Shown here: in pieces, positions 1-11,229 of the stretch
Layout of the letters: each line of letters opens with the position of its first letter
Numbering within the stretch: the stretch's first letter is position 1
NCBI GenBank assembly: GCA_019915135.1
Contig: JAHLMK010000001.1
Location: 310,001 to 374,000, forward strand
From: Strobilurus pachycystidiatus
Lineage: Eukaryota > Basidiomycota > Agaricomycetes > Agaricales > Physalacriaceae
Reading direction: 5' to 3'
Length of the DNA stretch: 64,000 nt
Notes under the pieces: generated by a model
Told to the model about the DNA's origin: nothing
The model's input: the letters and a program-made list of their open reading frames with translations, nothing else
Databases searched by the model: none
Made by a program: the position numbers and the translations under genes

Positions 1-1228
1 AATTTCCACTGCACGACGAGCTCGATGTTGGGAATGTTGCATCCCTGGGAATGTGGTAAGCTTGTACTCAACTGCAGTTTACTGAACACTCACCATACCA
101 GCCGCATCTGTACAAATGAGGATACGGACAATGCCTGCTCGAACCAGCCGCATGACCTCCTTACGATACTCCTTGGAATGCGCCGCATTGTAGGTTCGAA
201 TGATACCGAGTCGGCGCAAATGCTCTGGTAAGCGCTCCGTGAGGTGATCTTCGATTTCGATGCCGACTCCAATGTTGTCTGCATAGATCCATGTCAAGGG
301 TATGTCTTCGGGTTTGGTAATTCCCGGTGGTACGACGAAGTCCAGGTCAACATATGTGTTCATTGGGTGCTCGATTGCCCGCGCAATGAGCGAAACGTTC
401 TGGCGCTCGTTCCCTTCGTCTATATCAACGTAATCTGTCTTGTGGAACTGGAGCTTTGCGAGTACATCTTTTTTGATGCGAGGTGTTAATGTTGCTGACA
501 TGGCTACCACAGATGTCGACTTTGGGATAAACGCGCGGATGCTTCCAAGGGTTCCGTATTGTTTTCGAAACTGTGCTCCCCAGTGTGAGACCACATGAGC
601 CTCATCGACAACAACAGACATCAGACGACGCGTGAAGTTCGAGTCTCGCAGAACGTTCGTCACAAAGCGCCGAGAACGCAGCATCTCTGGTGAGATCAAG
701 ATGATTTGATACGTTCCACTGGCGATATCCTGAAACATTCTTAGAATTTGCTGAGCAATGATATGGGTGTTTCATGCCTTCAAGATTTCGGGTGTACACC
801 CACCGTGGCTGCTATTGACCGCTATGGCAGTAAGCTTGTATTCGTCTCGAAAGGATTGAACCTTTGAAACAGGTAAGTTCATTCAGTAGTTGCAAGTAGG
901 ATATACTAACCTGTTCATCCTGTAGTGCAATAAGTGGTGAGACCATGATGGTTACGCGCCCCTCGCTGGATGGGTGCGCGAATGGACCAGCTGCTACGCA
1001 AGTCTTCCCCCACCCTGTGGGGGCATGAATGACGACGTCTCGGCAACGTAGCTGAGCTGCGATGGCATCCGTCTGCTTTTCCCGTGGCAGTGAGTCCCAT
1101 CCAAACATCGCCTTCACCTTCCCAGCTAATCCTTCAAGTTCCTTTAGGGGTACCGGTTGGCGAGCAGCAGGGGCATTGGTAGAGCGCGGCTTGGCTTTTT
1201 GTCGATGTGCTGTTCCTAACGGCGCCAT
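1..1228 (-). CDS. RecQ-like DEAD/DEAH-box helicase, partial (3' part off the left edge)
   Basis: An ATP-dependent DNA helicase of superfamily 2, in the RecQ-like family that is strongly expanded in Agaricomycetes. Exons are 1228..911, 861..778, 729..94 and 44..1 (continuing outside). The Walker A motif APTGWGKT is at residues 69-76, VDEAH at about 175-179, a SATLT motif follows, and the last residues seen read GCNIPNIELVVQW, as in motifs V/VI. The start is the ATG at 1228, just before a basic N-terminus. The three introns are 45-50 nt. The one between exons 2 and 3 (777..730) would have a GC donor and contains an in-frame TGA, so it must be spliced or the gene is broken there. It is divergently arranged with the DUF6589 gene, about 110 bp between starts. 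Family assignment is firm; the biological role is unknown and may be linked to a mobile cassette. Confidence 0.85.
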
Positions 1229-1337
1229 TTTCTTCGACCTGTTTGCGACTACAAAGAGAAATTGAACCCGATTTTGTGATGGTAAAAGTTTGAGAGTGTG
1301 AATTTCCTAATTGAGATATAGGCTCCTTTCTCTTCCT

Positions 1338-4300
1338 ATGCCCAATCGCTTCGCAGTCTTGGAAGACTTGAGCTCGCTCACAGATATCAACGAAGGGGAT
1401 GTCGAAGACCGCGACGACATTCTTATCACGTCTGATGATGACCGACCCACAACACCCACTCCACTTCCTTCGACTTCTACCTCGTTAACGGGCCGCATCT
1501 TGTCAGCAACGCGACGCAGGCAGCCGCCGCCTACAAAAGCCCATCAGCCAGATCTGGGACCTATTCAATACTCAGAGGGGTTTGATCCTAGTCCACCTCA
1601 CGTCGGCACCCGGAAGCTGGAGATCCAGAAGCAAGGGAGGGCGGACGCTCAGGTCAAGCGCGGGGTGACCATAAGTCGCCAACGGGAAGATAAACTTGCT
1701 GCTGTTGCACAGCAGACCGAACCGTTACCACCACCGGATTGGCATCGTCACGGACCGCTCTTCAAGGAGATTCTAGCAAACCTCGAGAAGGCAGGGACCT
1801 CATTCTCGGAGCTCGTCTTCTATGTCCTCGATCCGGCTTACAAGCAGGGGTTGGTACGTTGGAAGGGTTTTTATGGACAGCTCGAAAACGTCACGCGCCT
1901 TCTCAACATCTTCACGCTATCAACAACACGGGACGACGTCAGGCAGGTAGCTACGCAGTGGGCTGTTGATCATACTGTCTCTTGCGTTCGACGTGAAGCT
2001 CGAAAGGTTACCGACCTCGGACTACTCCAGACGCGGAATATGCAACTAGATAAAGACTTCTTCCTTGATTTCAGCTTCGAGACCATGGAGAAAACTATTG
2101 ATGAGCATCTTCCAGTCTCGAAGCAAATCTTCCTCGCTCTTGCTACTTCTCCGCGTCATGCTCAGAAGTATGGGGAGAAACGGAGAAAGAAGAAGAAGAA
2201 GGTATGTCTCGGGCAGTCCCAAGTGTGATTAATGTAGTGTTGATTAGTTGTCGTAGGTTGTTGTCACCACGATACTCCAGAATCTCGCCGAGTTCAGCCA
2301 GCAAAATAATATCTTCAAGAAAATCATGAGCGCGTACTTGTACGCGACAGGATCACAGAGACAGCCGATCGAGGTTATGGCCACTCTGGGACTCTCGGAC
2401 AGCTATAGCAGCGTCGTGGATAAGCCGAAAAAGCGGAAAAAGAAGAAAAAGAAGGCCAAAACACCGCCGGAGAGTGTCTCGGTCGTCGCTGGCCCCACAC
2501 CTGAGGTTGTCATCGTCCAGGACAACGCCCAAATTCCAACTCATATTGCTGTGGACTTGGACGATCTCGAGACATCACCCATTCGTCCGGGTACCTTGCG
2601 AACGTTACAGATAAACATGCGTGGGTTGACCCGACGCATTGCTGATGTCGGGTTGTATGGAACGACATATGACAATATAAACCTTGTCGTCAAGGCTGCC
2701 GAGCAGGTTATGGGACGAAGCGGTCGGTCAATCCTACTCATCAGGCCTCTCGTGATTCTCATAAGCTCCAATCCTCAGACGCCCAAGAGAATGGGACATG
2801 TGCAACCATCTTTCGTCTATGGATGGCATCCCTTCAGGACATGCAGACTGCAGATCTTCGAGCCTCCTTTCAACGAGCACCTCCGTTATCCATCTACGAC
2901 ATCATTCATACTCCTGATGAGAGCAATACATTTCGCTCTTGTCTCATCCACTGCATTATTCGCATTATCATCAATTACGGTGGAGATGGCTTTGCCCGCT
3001 TCCGCAAGCGCATGGACGAGACACAGCCAGTCACCGAATTCAAGGTCGAGGTTCACAAGACCGAGCTCTATCCCTTGACACCGTGGAAGATTGACGAATC
3101 AACTATTACTGGGAATGCAGACGTGCTCGAGGCCATCTATACCGAGTTAGGACAGAGGGACAAGCCGGACTTTGCTGCTACAGTCAAGCTCATCGGTGGA
3201 GACCAGCTCTCTGTCGCTCGCTTGCGGTCTTTGTACGCCATCCCGTTGGCCAGGAAGGCGGATTCAATGGCTTCGACTGGCTGGCAGGGATGACAGGAGG
3301 ATTTCATGGGAAGATGGCAGATACTTCGGGCACCTTGATCAACCATTTTGGGAAACCCAACACCGGGGCTCGTAATCCAGGAAGCCTATGGTTTCACAAC
3401 ACGCTACTTCATCGCCTACCCATCACACTAACTTCGCTTCCAACCTTTCGGACTTGTCGTGACTTGATTATGGTTTCGCTTTATGGACGCGTCTTGCATT
3501 GTCTTCTCCAGGTGTCGGGAAAGGATTCTCTCGAAGTCTATCTCGAGGCGGATCCAACCTTCGAACAGCTATATGTGCACGCGACCGCGATCTACGAGAC
3601 ATTTACCGATACCGACACAGTCACTGATCTTCGGTGGGAGCGCACGTCTACAACAAATGCAGGGAAGGATCCAAAGGCTGCGAAAAAGGGTGACATGATC
3701 TACGAGAACGCCATACTCTTTCTGCGTGACTCACTAATCACGCGTGAGTTCTCCGACGCCGTCAAATGTGGCGACTCAGGGCGGATGGTTCTTGTTTACA
3801 AGATCTGGGCATTGGCTTTTCGAGGCAACGGGCGCACAAAGTATGCATACGAGATGCTTCACATGATTCACAATCTCTCTCATGTGTGGCCTAAACCACT
3901 CGCGTCCGTTTTGTATTTCCTTTACCTTTAACTTTGTATTGACTTGGCAACAGGCGGATCGTTCTAAACAATTGGATTGTTAATCCAACGGGAAAGCCAA
4001 ATGCTTTCGTCGAAGTCGATCTCATGCAAGAACACATGAACTTTTGGATCAAGGTGATCAATGATGCCTCACTCTCTGTCGTCAAATTGACGCTTCTTGT
4101 TATAGTCTTTCTATCAAGCTCACGGTAGCAACGCTTCCTGGGATTGGCTGGCTATCGTTGGTCCCTGCGTGACCGTTCTGCGGCATCTCACACGGACACT
4201 CAATGGCCTACTAGGTACCAATCTGGGTACCAAGCACGCACCTCCAGATCTCACAATCGATATTCGGACAATCATGAACAGCCTCCGTGATCATGAGGTA

Positions 4301-4789
4301 TATACTCTTGTACCTGGGCGCGTTCTCGACGATGACGACTTGCCCGTGTGCGATGTCGTATCATTTGGCCTACAGCAACTTACGGACAACACAAAAAACC
4401 CCATTGATCAGTACAATGTTGCCTTTTGCCGGCTCCAAGCTCGAAGTCGCTTGACTCCAGTGATACCGGTATCCACCACCTCTGATACCACCGTGCATGA
4501 TTCAGCTACAACATCAGCTGCACCACCGGCGCCAGCGGCTGCCCAGAACCCTCCATCGGACGATGTGCCACCCGAAACCGTTGTTGGCGAGAATGACGAT
4601 GATTCTGATGACTCCGATGAAGAGGAGGCTGGAGAGTTCGAGCTTGCAATGGCTGAGGACGAGGATGAAACTCTCGAGCGCTTGGGTGAAGAGGACGTCG
4701 CACTAGACATGGATGGGGATGCAGGTGGTGGTGGTGGTGACTCGGACTCAGATGATTCGGATGATTCGGACGATGATTTGATGCTCTGA
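1338..4789 (+). CDS. DUF6589-domain protein, with a probable frameshift
   Basis: Resembles the abundant Agaricomycete DUF6589 family of unknown function. Exons are 1338..2201, 2257..2722, 2779..3903, 3954..4053 and 4106..4789; introns are 50-56 nt. I started at the ATG at 1338 (MPNRFAVLED). Landmarks are a Lys-rich stretch near 2430-2455, the GGDQLSVARLR motif around 3195-3225, a GDSGRMVLVYKIWALA segment near 3770-3820, and NPTGKPNAF followed by LMQEHMNFWIK near 3985-4050. The C-terminus is an acidic Asp/Ser/Glu tail. Within exon 3 the frame must change between about 3238 and 3256: downstream family-like sequence resumes in another frame and no plausible intron fits. This needs one inserted or two deleted bases, so the copy may be decaying. 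Family resemblance is recalled, not searched. Confidence 0.75.
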
Positions 4790-7009
4790 TATCAGTATCT
4801 GTATGTTGCATATATGTTTGACAAGTTATGTTGCGCAACACGTCCGGGAGCGCCGTCAAAAGACAATTTTGTGCGACGAGATCAAAATAATTCTAAGTCA
4901 TTTGTCACATATTCGTGACCCTGCCATGTGACGGTCCGTTCCTACCAGCCGCTTCGCAAACGTGAATAGCGCAGCCACGTGGAAGAAGCGGATGGACCCG
5001 AGCCTAGCCTATAGTAGGCGGGTCTGCAGAGCCGGGGAACCCGGCCCTGAAGCGGAAGCATCCGAGGCCGTCACTCGCCCAGGTTTTGCCTCGAATGTTC
5101 ACCGTCACCGAGTAAGTTGGTAGCCAGAGATTACTTGGAGCTTCAACTTCTCATTTAACACAGGTACACTATGTGCCACCTACACTGTCCATCGTGCTTC
5201 GTGTCTCGATGTGTGTTCTACTAGTACATTCTCCTGTGGACACAGTTCAATGCCCATTGCTTCGCGGATACCTGCACCACTCAACCTATGACGTCCAGTC
5301 CCCGGGCCAAAATCAACGCTTATCGCTGGTCATTGTTCCACTAGTCCTCGCCATGTCACCATGACTGGGTCCCCAAGACATTGCCTCCCGAACGATGCAT
5401 CGCTTTGTTCGCGCAGATCAGAAGACAGAAGACGCCCACTGGTACACATATTGATTCATGAAGTGTAAGTCTTCTCAGAGCTTTAATTTCCGGCCTTCGA
5501 TAACGGCACACAGAAATTTTCTATGCATGCCGTTTTAGATCAAAAGGTCATAGCGACGGTACTCTGCGCCTCGTCTCGTCCCATTCTTGCTCCAGTAGAG
5601 CCATTCTCTCCCGACTCCCGAGCATGTCAGTCAGCTATCTGTTCTTCCCACGTACTTGGCTCTTTTGACTCAGTGGATTCCGGGATCGTTGACGGCCCAT
5701 CATCTGTTGATTGGGATGCTTGGGTCTCGCGCCTGAAATCAGCGACGTTGGGGTTAGCAGTCGATACTAATCAAGTTACCTGGACGCTCTCTTGCCTTGT
5801 ATAGGTTTCACGGGATCCGTGTCATTGCATGGTTCTCACGTCAACTCACGTACAGAGAAGGTTGACTCTTTTCACAGTCCATGCCATTCAGAGGTTGAAT
5901 ACCTTCGGTGACGCGTCTCGTACACCGTGCGCTAGCCCATCACTTTCCAGGTAAGCCTCGATCCATCTTCCCCGTTGACCAGTGATTAGATCATCTTTGG
6001 TTAGACGCCAAAACCGGCCGCGCCCTTTCTTGTGACGAAGGACACTGTATGACTGCACTGATGGCTACGCGTTTCCGGTTGCGCGTACGCCACAGCGGTG
6101 ATGGCATAAAGATCCCCCGCAGTGGGGAGATTTTGCCGATTGTTGCGTATTCGCTTGTCAGAAATTCTGATACAGCCGCAGTGTTCGGCGAGACACTGAT
6201 ATGGTTGACCTGCGGCCATGGGAGTATAGGAGCGGAGGCGGCGAAGAATGGTAATGTTATGATTCATGCGTGATTATCTGAATACGCATGAATGATGATT
6301 CAGGAAGACAAACAGAGGAGACGAGTAATTGATAGAGGTATAGAGCGTTCATGAAATGTGACCGACAAACTGATTTCGATGTTGAGGAAGGTTCAGGAAT
6401 CTTTGCTTTTGATCATTCTCACCCCACCCGACTAGACATCACATGCCTCTGGAACGCCCTCAAGATTGATTCTGTGCGCCAAAGACCAAACAAGAGGACG
6501 CGGTAGCAGTGATGCGCCCTCGAAGGTGAAAGGGAACCGCCTGCCGGTGATATCCAAGCGATGTCAGGGTATGCTTTTCACGTTGAAACAGTGTTATTTT
6601 TGTGGGTTGGCGCTAAGTAAGGCTACATTTCGATTTCACTGTTCCTAGTGCGCCACCGAGTAAACCAAGTGAATGGCTACACGCCACGGGTAGGACGCAC
6701 ACGCGTGGGGATGCTGTACGCCGTACAAGCCGGCCCGCCTCTTTTGGGCGATTGATGGTAAATCCTCTTTCAATGAAACCGTCTCATCAGCACGAATTCA
6801 CTTGTCACGGAGCCGAGCGCAGAGTCTCCGTCCTGGCAGCGTCCGCTGAAGCAGGGCCACAGATCTGGAATTGGGCCCGACAGAGCTCTAGTCATGGCAG
6901 TGTAAAAAGTGACCGTGCCTTATAGGGTGGGCTTTTGGTCGTCCTTTACCCTTCATTACCTTTCTCCCTACCTTCATTCCCTTGCCCACTGCTCTTTCCA
7001 ACAGCGATC
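4790..7009. other. Intergenic stretch with no recognisable gene
   Basis: Short open frames occur (for example 5523-5804 and 6049-6273 on plus) but none shows a family motif, a plausible exon structure or a matching splice chain. A TATA-like TTATAGG lies near 6921, about 90 bp before the start of the next gene. If the helicase-DUF6589 pair is a mobile unit its right end should fall in the first few hundred bases here. I could not see a convincing terminal repeat. Confidence 0.5.
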
Positions 7010-7862
7010 ATGGAATACAAGCTTGACACTGGCGTAGGCATCCAGCTTATGTCGCCGCACCACGAGCACCTCACGACTCCCTCTGACCCGCGCTGGTACG
7101 TCACGTACGGCAGCAACCTCTCCTCCCGTTCCTTCCTCATCAAGCGCAAAATCACGCCCCTCTCCGTGAAGCTCGTCATCATCGACGGTCTTGTGCTCAC
7201 CTTTGACAACCCCGGCGTGCCGTTCGTCGAGCCCCGCTTCGCGAACTGCCAGTTCGTATCACCCAATGCGAAGGCAGGGTCGGAACCCTGGGCGAAGAGT
7301 CTCCTCGGTGTGGCGTACCTTCTGAGCCCGGCAGACTTCCAGACGGTGCTGAGGGCTGAGGGCGGCGGTACATCCTACCAGCCGCTGTTGACACCTGCGG
7401 TGGTGATAAAGTCTGACGGGACGAGGACGAACGAAGTGATTGAAGCGATCACGCTTCACACCTTCATTCAGAGGAGGGAAGTGGGCTATCCTTCGCCGCG
7501 GTACATGAACCTACTTAGGAATGGTGCTCGAGGTGAGTTACCTTGACCTTTACATTTTCGTGGGCTGACGTTTGTCATCAGAGCATGGAATGCCTTCGCA
7601 GTATATCACCTACCTCGACACCCTACCATCCTATCACGCACACAGCTTCCGCGAGAACGTTGGAAGACTTCTCTACGTCGGGTTCTGGATGTTGCCTCTC
7701 CTCCTATTATTCCGCGTCGTCCTCGCCCGTACGACACAATACATGGGCATGGCTACGCCTTCGCTTATCCGCCAGATTCGTGCAGTGCTCTTTGCACTCA
7801 TGTGGTGGACCTATGATTTGGCGGGCAACTGGTTGTTCGGGGACGGCGAGGCGTCCACTTGA
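7010..7862 (+). CDS. Gamma-glutamylcyclotransferase-like (GGCT fold) membrane protein, copy A
   Basis: Exons 7010..7532 and 7582..7862 (intron 49 nt, gtgagt donor) give 267 residues. The N-terminal domain carries the YGSNL substrate-loop motif at residues 33-37, typical of gamma-glutamylcyclotransferase-fold proteins, and the GGGTSY segment shared by all three copies in this window. In the family this fold releases 5-oxoproline from gamma-glutamyl compounds; activity here is inferred. The C-terminal exon encodes a hydrophobic segment (LLYVGFWMLPLLLLFRVVL) and a second weaker one before the GDGEAST end, so the protein is probably membrane-anchored. Copies B (minus, 43856-44689) and C (plus, 48372-49218) share this layout and the same intron position. 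Confidence 0.8.
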
Positions 7863-8201
7863 GCTGGCGTACGCGGATTCTTTCTTCTTCTACTTCATTC
7901 ATTCTGAGCGATTATACGTACGCTTCTAATTCCATAAAATATGTCGCCTAATGGATGGAAGCCTTGTAAAGCTACTTGTGAAACGATACAAACGATTGGT
8001 CATACATACAACTCGGACAATCGACATGAACGAACCATGACTCATTGCTGGCCATCAAGAGGACGAGGTGGCAACATTTCACGAGGCAAAGGGGGTCGTT
8101 GCGATGCTTGTGCATAATCAGGTGGAACTTACTCCGGCTGCAGCGGATGGCCCTAGGTGAAGACGTGGAGCAGAGCAGAACGACATATTCATCTCTGCCC
8201 A

Positions 8202-8280
8202 TGAAAGGAGACCAAGAAAACTTGAGTTTTCTCGGTCGTGACCGGGATGAGTCGAGTTCTGACTCAAACTCGAAACCCTT
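8202..8280 (+). repeat. Element I left terminal inverted repeat
   Basis: Pairs with 11150-11229. It contains a near-palindrome around GAAAACTTGAGTTTTC, then a second palindrome built on CGGTCGTGACCG, then GATGAGTCGAG and CTCAAACTC motifs that recur inverted at the right end. Confidence 0.75.
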
Positions 8281-9082
8281 GCACTGTGATTTCGGACTCA
8301 ACCACATCTGGACTTTGGGTTCGAGTTCTAATCCGAGTCCGCCTTGAGGCAGAGTTTGAGCTGCTGACTTGAGTTGGACTCTAGTTGTGAACTGTGATGG
8401 ACTACAATGCAAGATAGTGATTTCTACTACTACAAATCGAGTCGTAACTCAAGTTCGGACTCAACTTCACACTAACTCCAACAAACTCAAACAGTCGCCA
8501 ACTCCCACTCCCACTCGAACCAACTTGAATTTGGACTCAGACTCGAATCGAACTCCAGCAATTGCAGCTCGAGTCACGGCTCAAGGGAGCACACATTTCA
8601 CAAACTTGATGCACGGGTCCGGACCATGCCCGCAAGTCTACAACAAGGGGTCGAATGGAAGTTGTTGGGGAAAGGGACATACGTAGGATCCCACTGGGAA
8701 GGACGGAGAGATATTGATAGCACGGTTTCCGTGGTAGATAGATTGAGAACATATAGAAATGACTCACTGAAGAAGAGGGGCGGATTAAACCTGAGCATCT
8801 GCCATGCCGTGCCGATGTCGTCGACGTTGGGGAACAAACCACCTCCGCTACTGAAAACTGTGTGCCAATGTAAATGGCCTTATTGTCGTGGGCCATGCGC
8901 CGTGGTTTTCTTCGTGGCTACCGTGGTCATTGTTGGGCTGCCGTGGTCGCCGTTATGCTTGCCGTTGACGCGTCTGTCCGTTGGGGAACAGCTACAGCCA
9001 CATTAGCGTCATTGTCTGCCGCGTCGTCGTGGGATGTCACCCGTTGTCGTTGTCGATCGTCGCCTGGTCGTCGCTACTAGTG

Positions 9083-9295
9083 GTGGTTGGAAGAAAAGAC
9101 GAAATGCTGAGTAAGCTGTCGACCATGGCAACGAGTCCAGACCTCGCTGATGTCCAAAGTGCATCGGCCCGAGCGGCCGTGCGATGGTGCCTGCCTTGGC
9201 GCACGGGCCGATGCACTTTGAACATCAAGCAGGCCTGGACACGCTGCCATCGTTGCTATCTGACTAAGCCTTTGCCTCTTTTCTCTCAACCACCA
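9083..9295. repeat. Internal inverted repeat (long hairpin) in element I
   Basis: Arms 9083-9171 and 9205-9295 are inverted, imperfect copies of each other, both containing the CAAAGTGCATCGGCCC block next to a short centre and ending in a GTGGTTG...GAAAAGA motif. The same arrangement, diverged, lies at 17086-17293. Confidence 0.7.
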
Positions 9296-9640
9296 GCCTG
9301 CCACCAGCACAGCGACGGCGACAACGACAACCCACGGGCAACGACGGCAGCGACGCGCCCATCGACTGCCGCAGGCGCTCTTCGGCCTTTGCTTACTCCA
9401 CAGTGCAGGTCTCAACGACACCACCACAGCCAGCGACGATGACCAAAAGCGCCGACAACCACCCACTGCCCAAGCCCAACGACAGCGACGACGCGCCATC
9501 GACCACAGCAGGCGCTTTTTGGCAACGGACGTACACTTGTCCTCAGCACTCGACGCGTCGACGTCGCCGGGTGGCATGGCAGATAGCTCGGTAAGTTGTC
9601 TGTACCAACGACACCTCCTCCTCATTTCTCCCCAGTGTCT

Positions 9641-10705
9641 CCGGGCTAAGGACCCCCACGAGTTACGCGGGTCGCGGATATACCCGCGTACCCGACTCGT
9701 CGGACATCTCGGATACTCGACCCGTTTGATCCGCGGGTTTAGGCAACCCGAGTAGCAAACGGGTCGCGAGTACGGGCTTGGAAGCATGAGTACTCGAGAC
9801 GGATACTCATGATCACCCGCCGTTACCTGCTCATGTCAATGAGCGGGCAAAGAAGTGCAAAGAGCGTTGTTCGCAGTCACGAACAACGCCCAGGTGATTG
9901 ATCCGATCATCCGAGATGACAATACAATCATCTCGGTTGATCGATCGTGGTCTCTTTCAACCACCACCACCACACCTGGGCCTGACAATTGTCAGCCCAG
10001 CCAGTCTGACGATTGTCAGCTGGCCTCTCACTGGACGACCCCTCGCGTGCCAGAGGGCAGAGACGACATCCGCGGGCCGTTGCTAGGGCGTCGCGGCCCT
10101 AGCAACGGGCCAACCACGACGCGTAAGCCCCTGCAAACGGGCAGCACTCAATGGAGAGCAACAACGACGGCCCCCAATAGGCCATATTGCAGAAGAGGGA
10201 CATTTCGGCGGCTGCAGGACAGCACCTGAGTTATGCAAGGTGTGCGTGCGCCGCGGCGCGTCTGCTGACGACACCGTGTCAGTTACGGTATGTTCAATTT
10301 TGTTCGTGGACGGTGTCGATTGATGCTGTCATTGTATGCTGATCTTTGCAGATACTCTCACTACTACCTCCCGCCATACACCACCACCCCGCCACTGGCA
10401 TACCACCACCGTCGGTACAATTCCCCAACGCCTTCCTCGACTCCCCTCAAACCCCTACCACCTCCCCCAACTTACTGGGATCATGCACGGCTGAGATCCC
10501 CGGTGCCATTGCCCCGGGGAGATCATCGGGCATGAACTGCGGGTATTTTGCGAGTACCCGCCTGCGGATACTCGACCCGTCAAACTCGCGGGTATACTAT
10601 ACTCGAGTATGACGCGGATCGTGAGTATCAGATTGTGGGCACGGATACTTGCGCAACGAGTCACGGGTTTACCCGAGTATGACTCGTTAAGGTCCTTACT
10701 CCGGG
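9641..10705. repeat. Nested inverted repeat rich in CGGGTA/ACCCG motifs
   Basis: The arm beginning ccgggctaaggacc at 9641 is matched by the reverse complement ending at 10705 (ccggagtaaggacc). Both continue for about 100-150 bp with ACGAGT, ACCCG and GATACTCGACCCG motifs. The enclosed segment has smaller perfect palindromes, for example GGCCCTAGCAACGGGCC against its partner near 10073-10112. It may be an older element nested within element I. Confidence 0.55.
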
Positions 10706-11149
10706 CCACTCTTGAGTGTGGCCAACCGTTTTCTCCTCACCGACACGCACTCGCACAACGGCTCCCCAACCCGTCGTCGGAGACTGCCATGCGCGGTCTC
10801 GTCGACTGATGCTGCTGTACGGCCCGAGTTCAACCTTGCGACTTGAATGACGTTTGAGTTGAGTTTGAGTCCAAGCCGACTCGAGTTGGGATTGGGACTC
10901 GAGTTGGGATTGGATTCGATTGGAGTCGACTCGAGTTGGAACCGAAGTCGACTCAAAGTTTGGATCAGATTTTGAGTCGAGTTGAATTGGGATTGGAGTT
11001 GACTCCCTCAGTCGGAGTGCGAGTTCATTGACTCGAGTCCGAACTCGACTTGAGGGAGTTTGAGCCGAGTCGAGTTGGAGTTGACTCCAGGTTGACAGTA
11101 GTAGAGTCTGTGTTGTAGAATAGCAAATATATTCAATTTGCACTACAAA

Positions 11150-11229
11150 CATGGTTTTTGAGTTTGAGTCAAGACTCGACTCATCCCGGTCACGACCGGG
11201 AAAACTTGAGTTTTGAGTGTCATCTTTTT
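11150..11229 (-). repeat. Element I right terminal inverted repeat
   Basis: Reverse complement matches 8202-8280 with scattered differences. The palindrome order (AAAACTCAAGTTTT, then CCCGGTCGTGACCGGG) is the same as at the left end. Confidence 0.75.

Larger units (their letters stand above)
8202..11229. mobile_element. Element I: 3.0-kb TIR element, non-autonomous, possibly Mutator-like
   Basis: Both ends carry inverted copies of the same sequence (about 80 bp, imperfect), starting tgaaaggagacc at 8202 and, on the reverse strand, aaaaagatgaca at 11229. The flanks 8193-8201 and 11230-11238 match at 7 of 9 bases (core TCTGCCC), consistent with an aged 9-bp target duplication. Inside the ends are long tracts of degenerate GACTCGAGTT-type repeats (8240-8600 and 10840-11200). 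The core holds two further inverted repeats (9083-9295 and 9641-10705). No transposase-like coding region was seen. The outermost bases match those of element II, whose 9-bp duplication is perfect, which supports membership of one family. The Mutator-like assignment rests only on duplication length and long TIRs. Confidence 0.7.

Noticed and set aside
772..774. In-frame TGA as proof that the helicase is a pseudogene
   Set aside because: A 48-nt GC-AG intron removes it and restores family-like sequence, so a broken gene is not the simplest reading.
4560..4789. Possible tandem repeat array at the end of the DUF6589 gene
   Set aside because: The GATGATTCGGA-type repetition is explained by codons for an acidic Asp/Ser tail.
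9077..9787. A 236-codon minus-strand frame in element I
   Set aside because: It runs through both arms of the inverted repeat, is Arg/Cys/Ser-rich and has no motif. It is a by-product of GC-rich repeat sequence.
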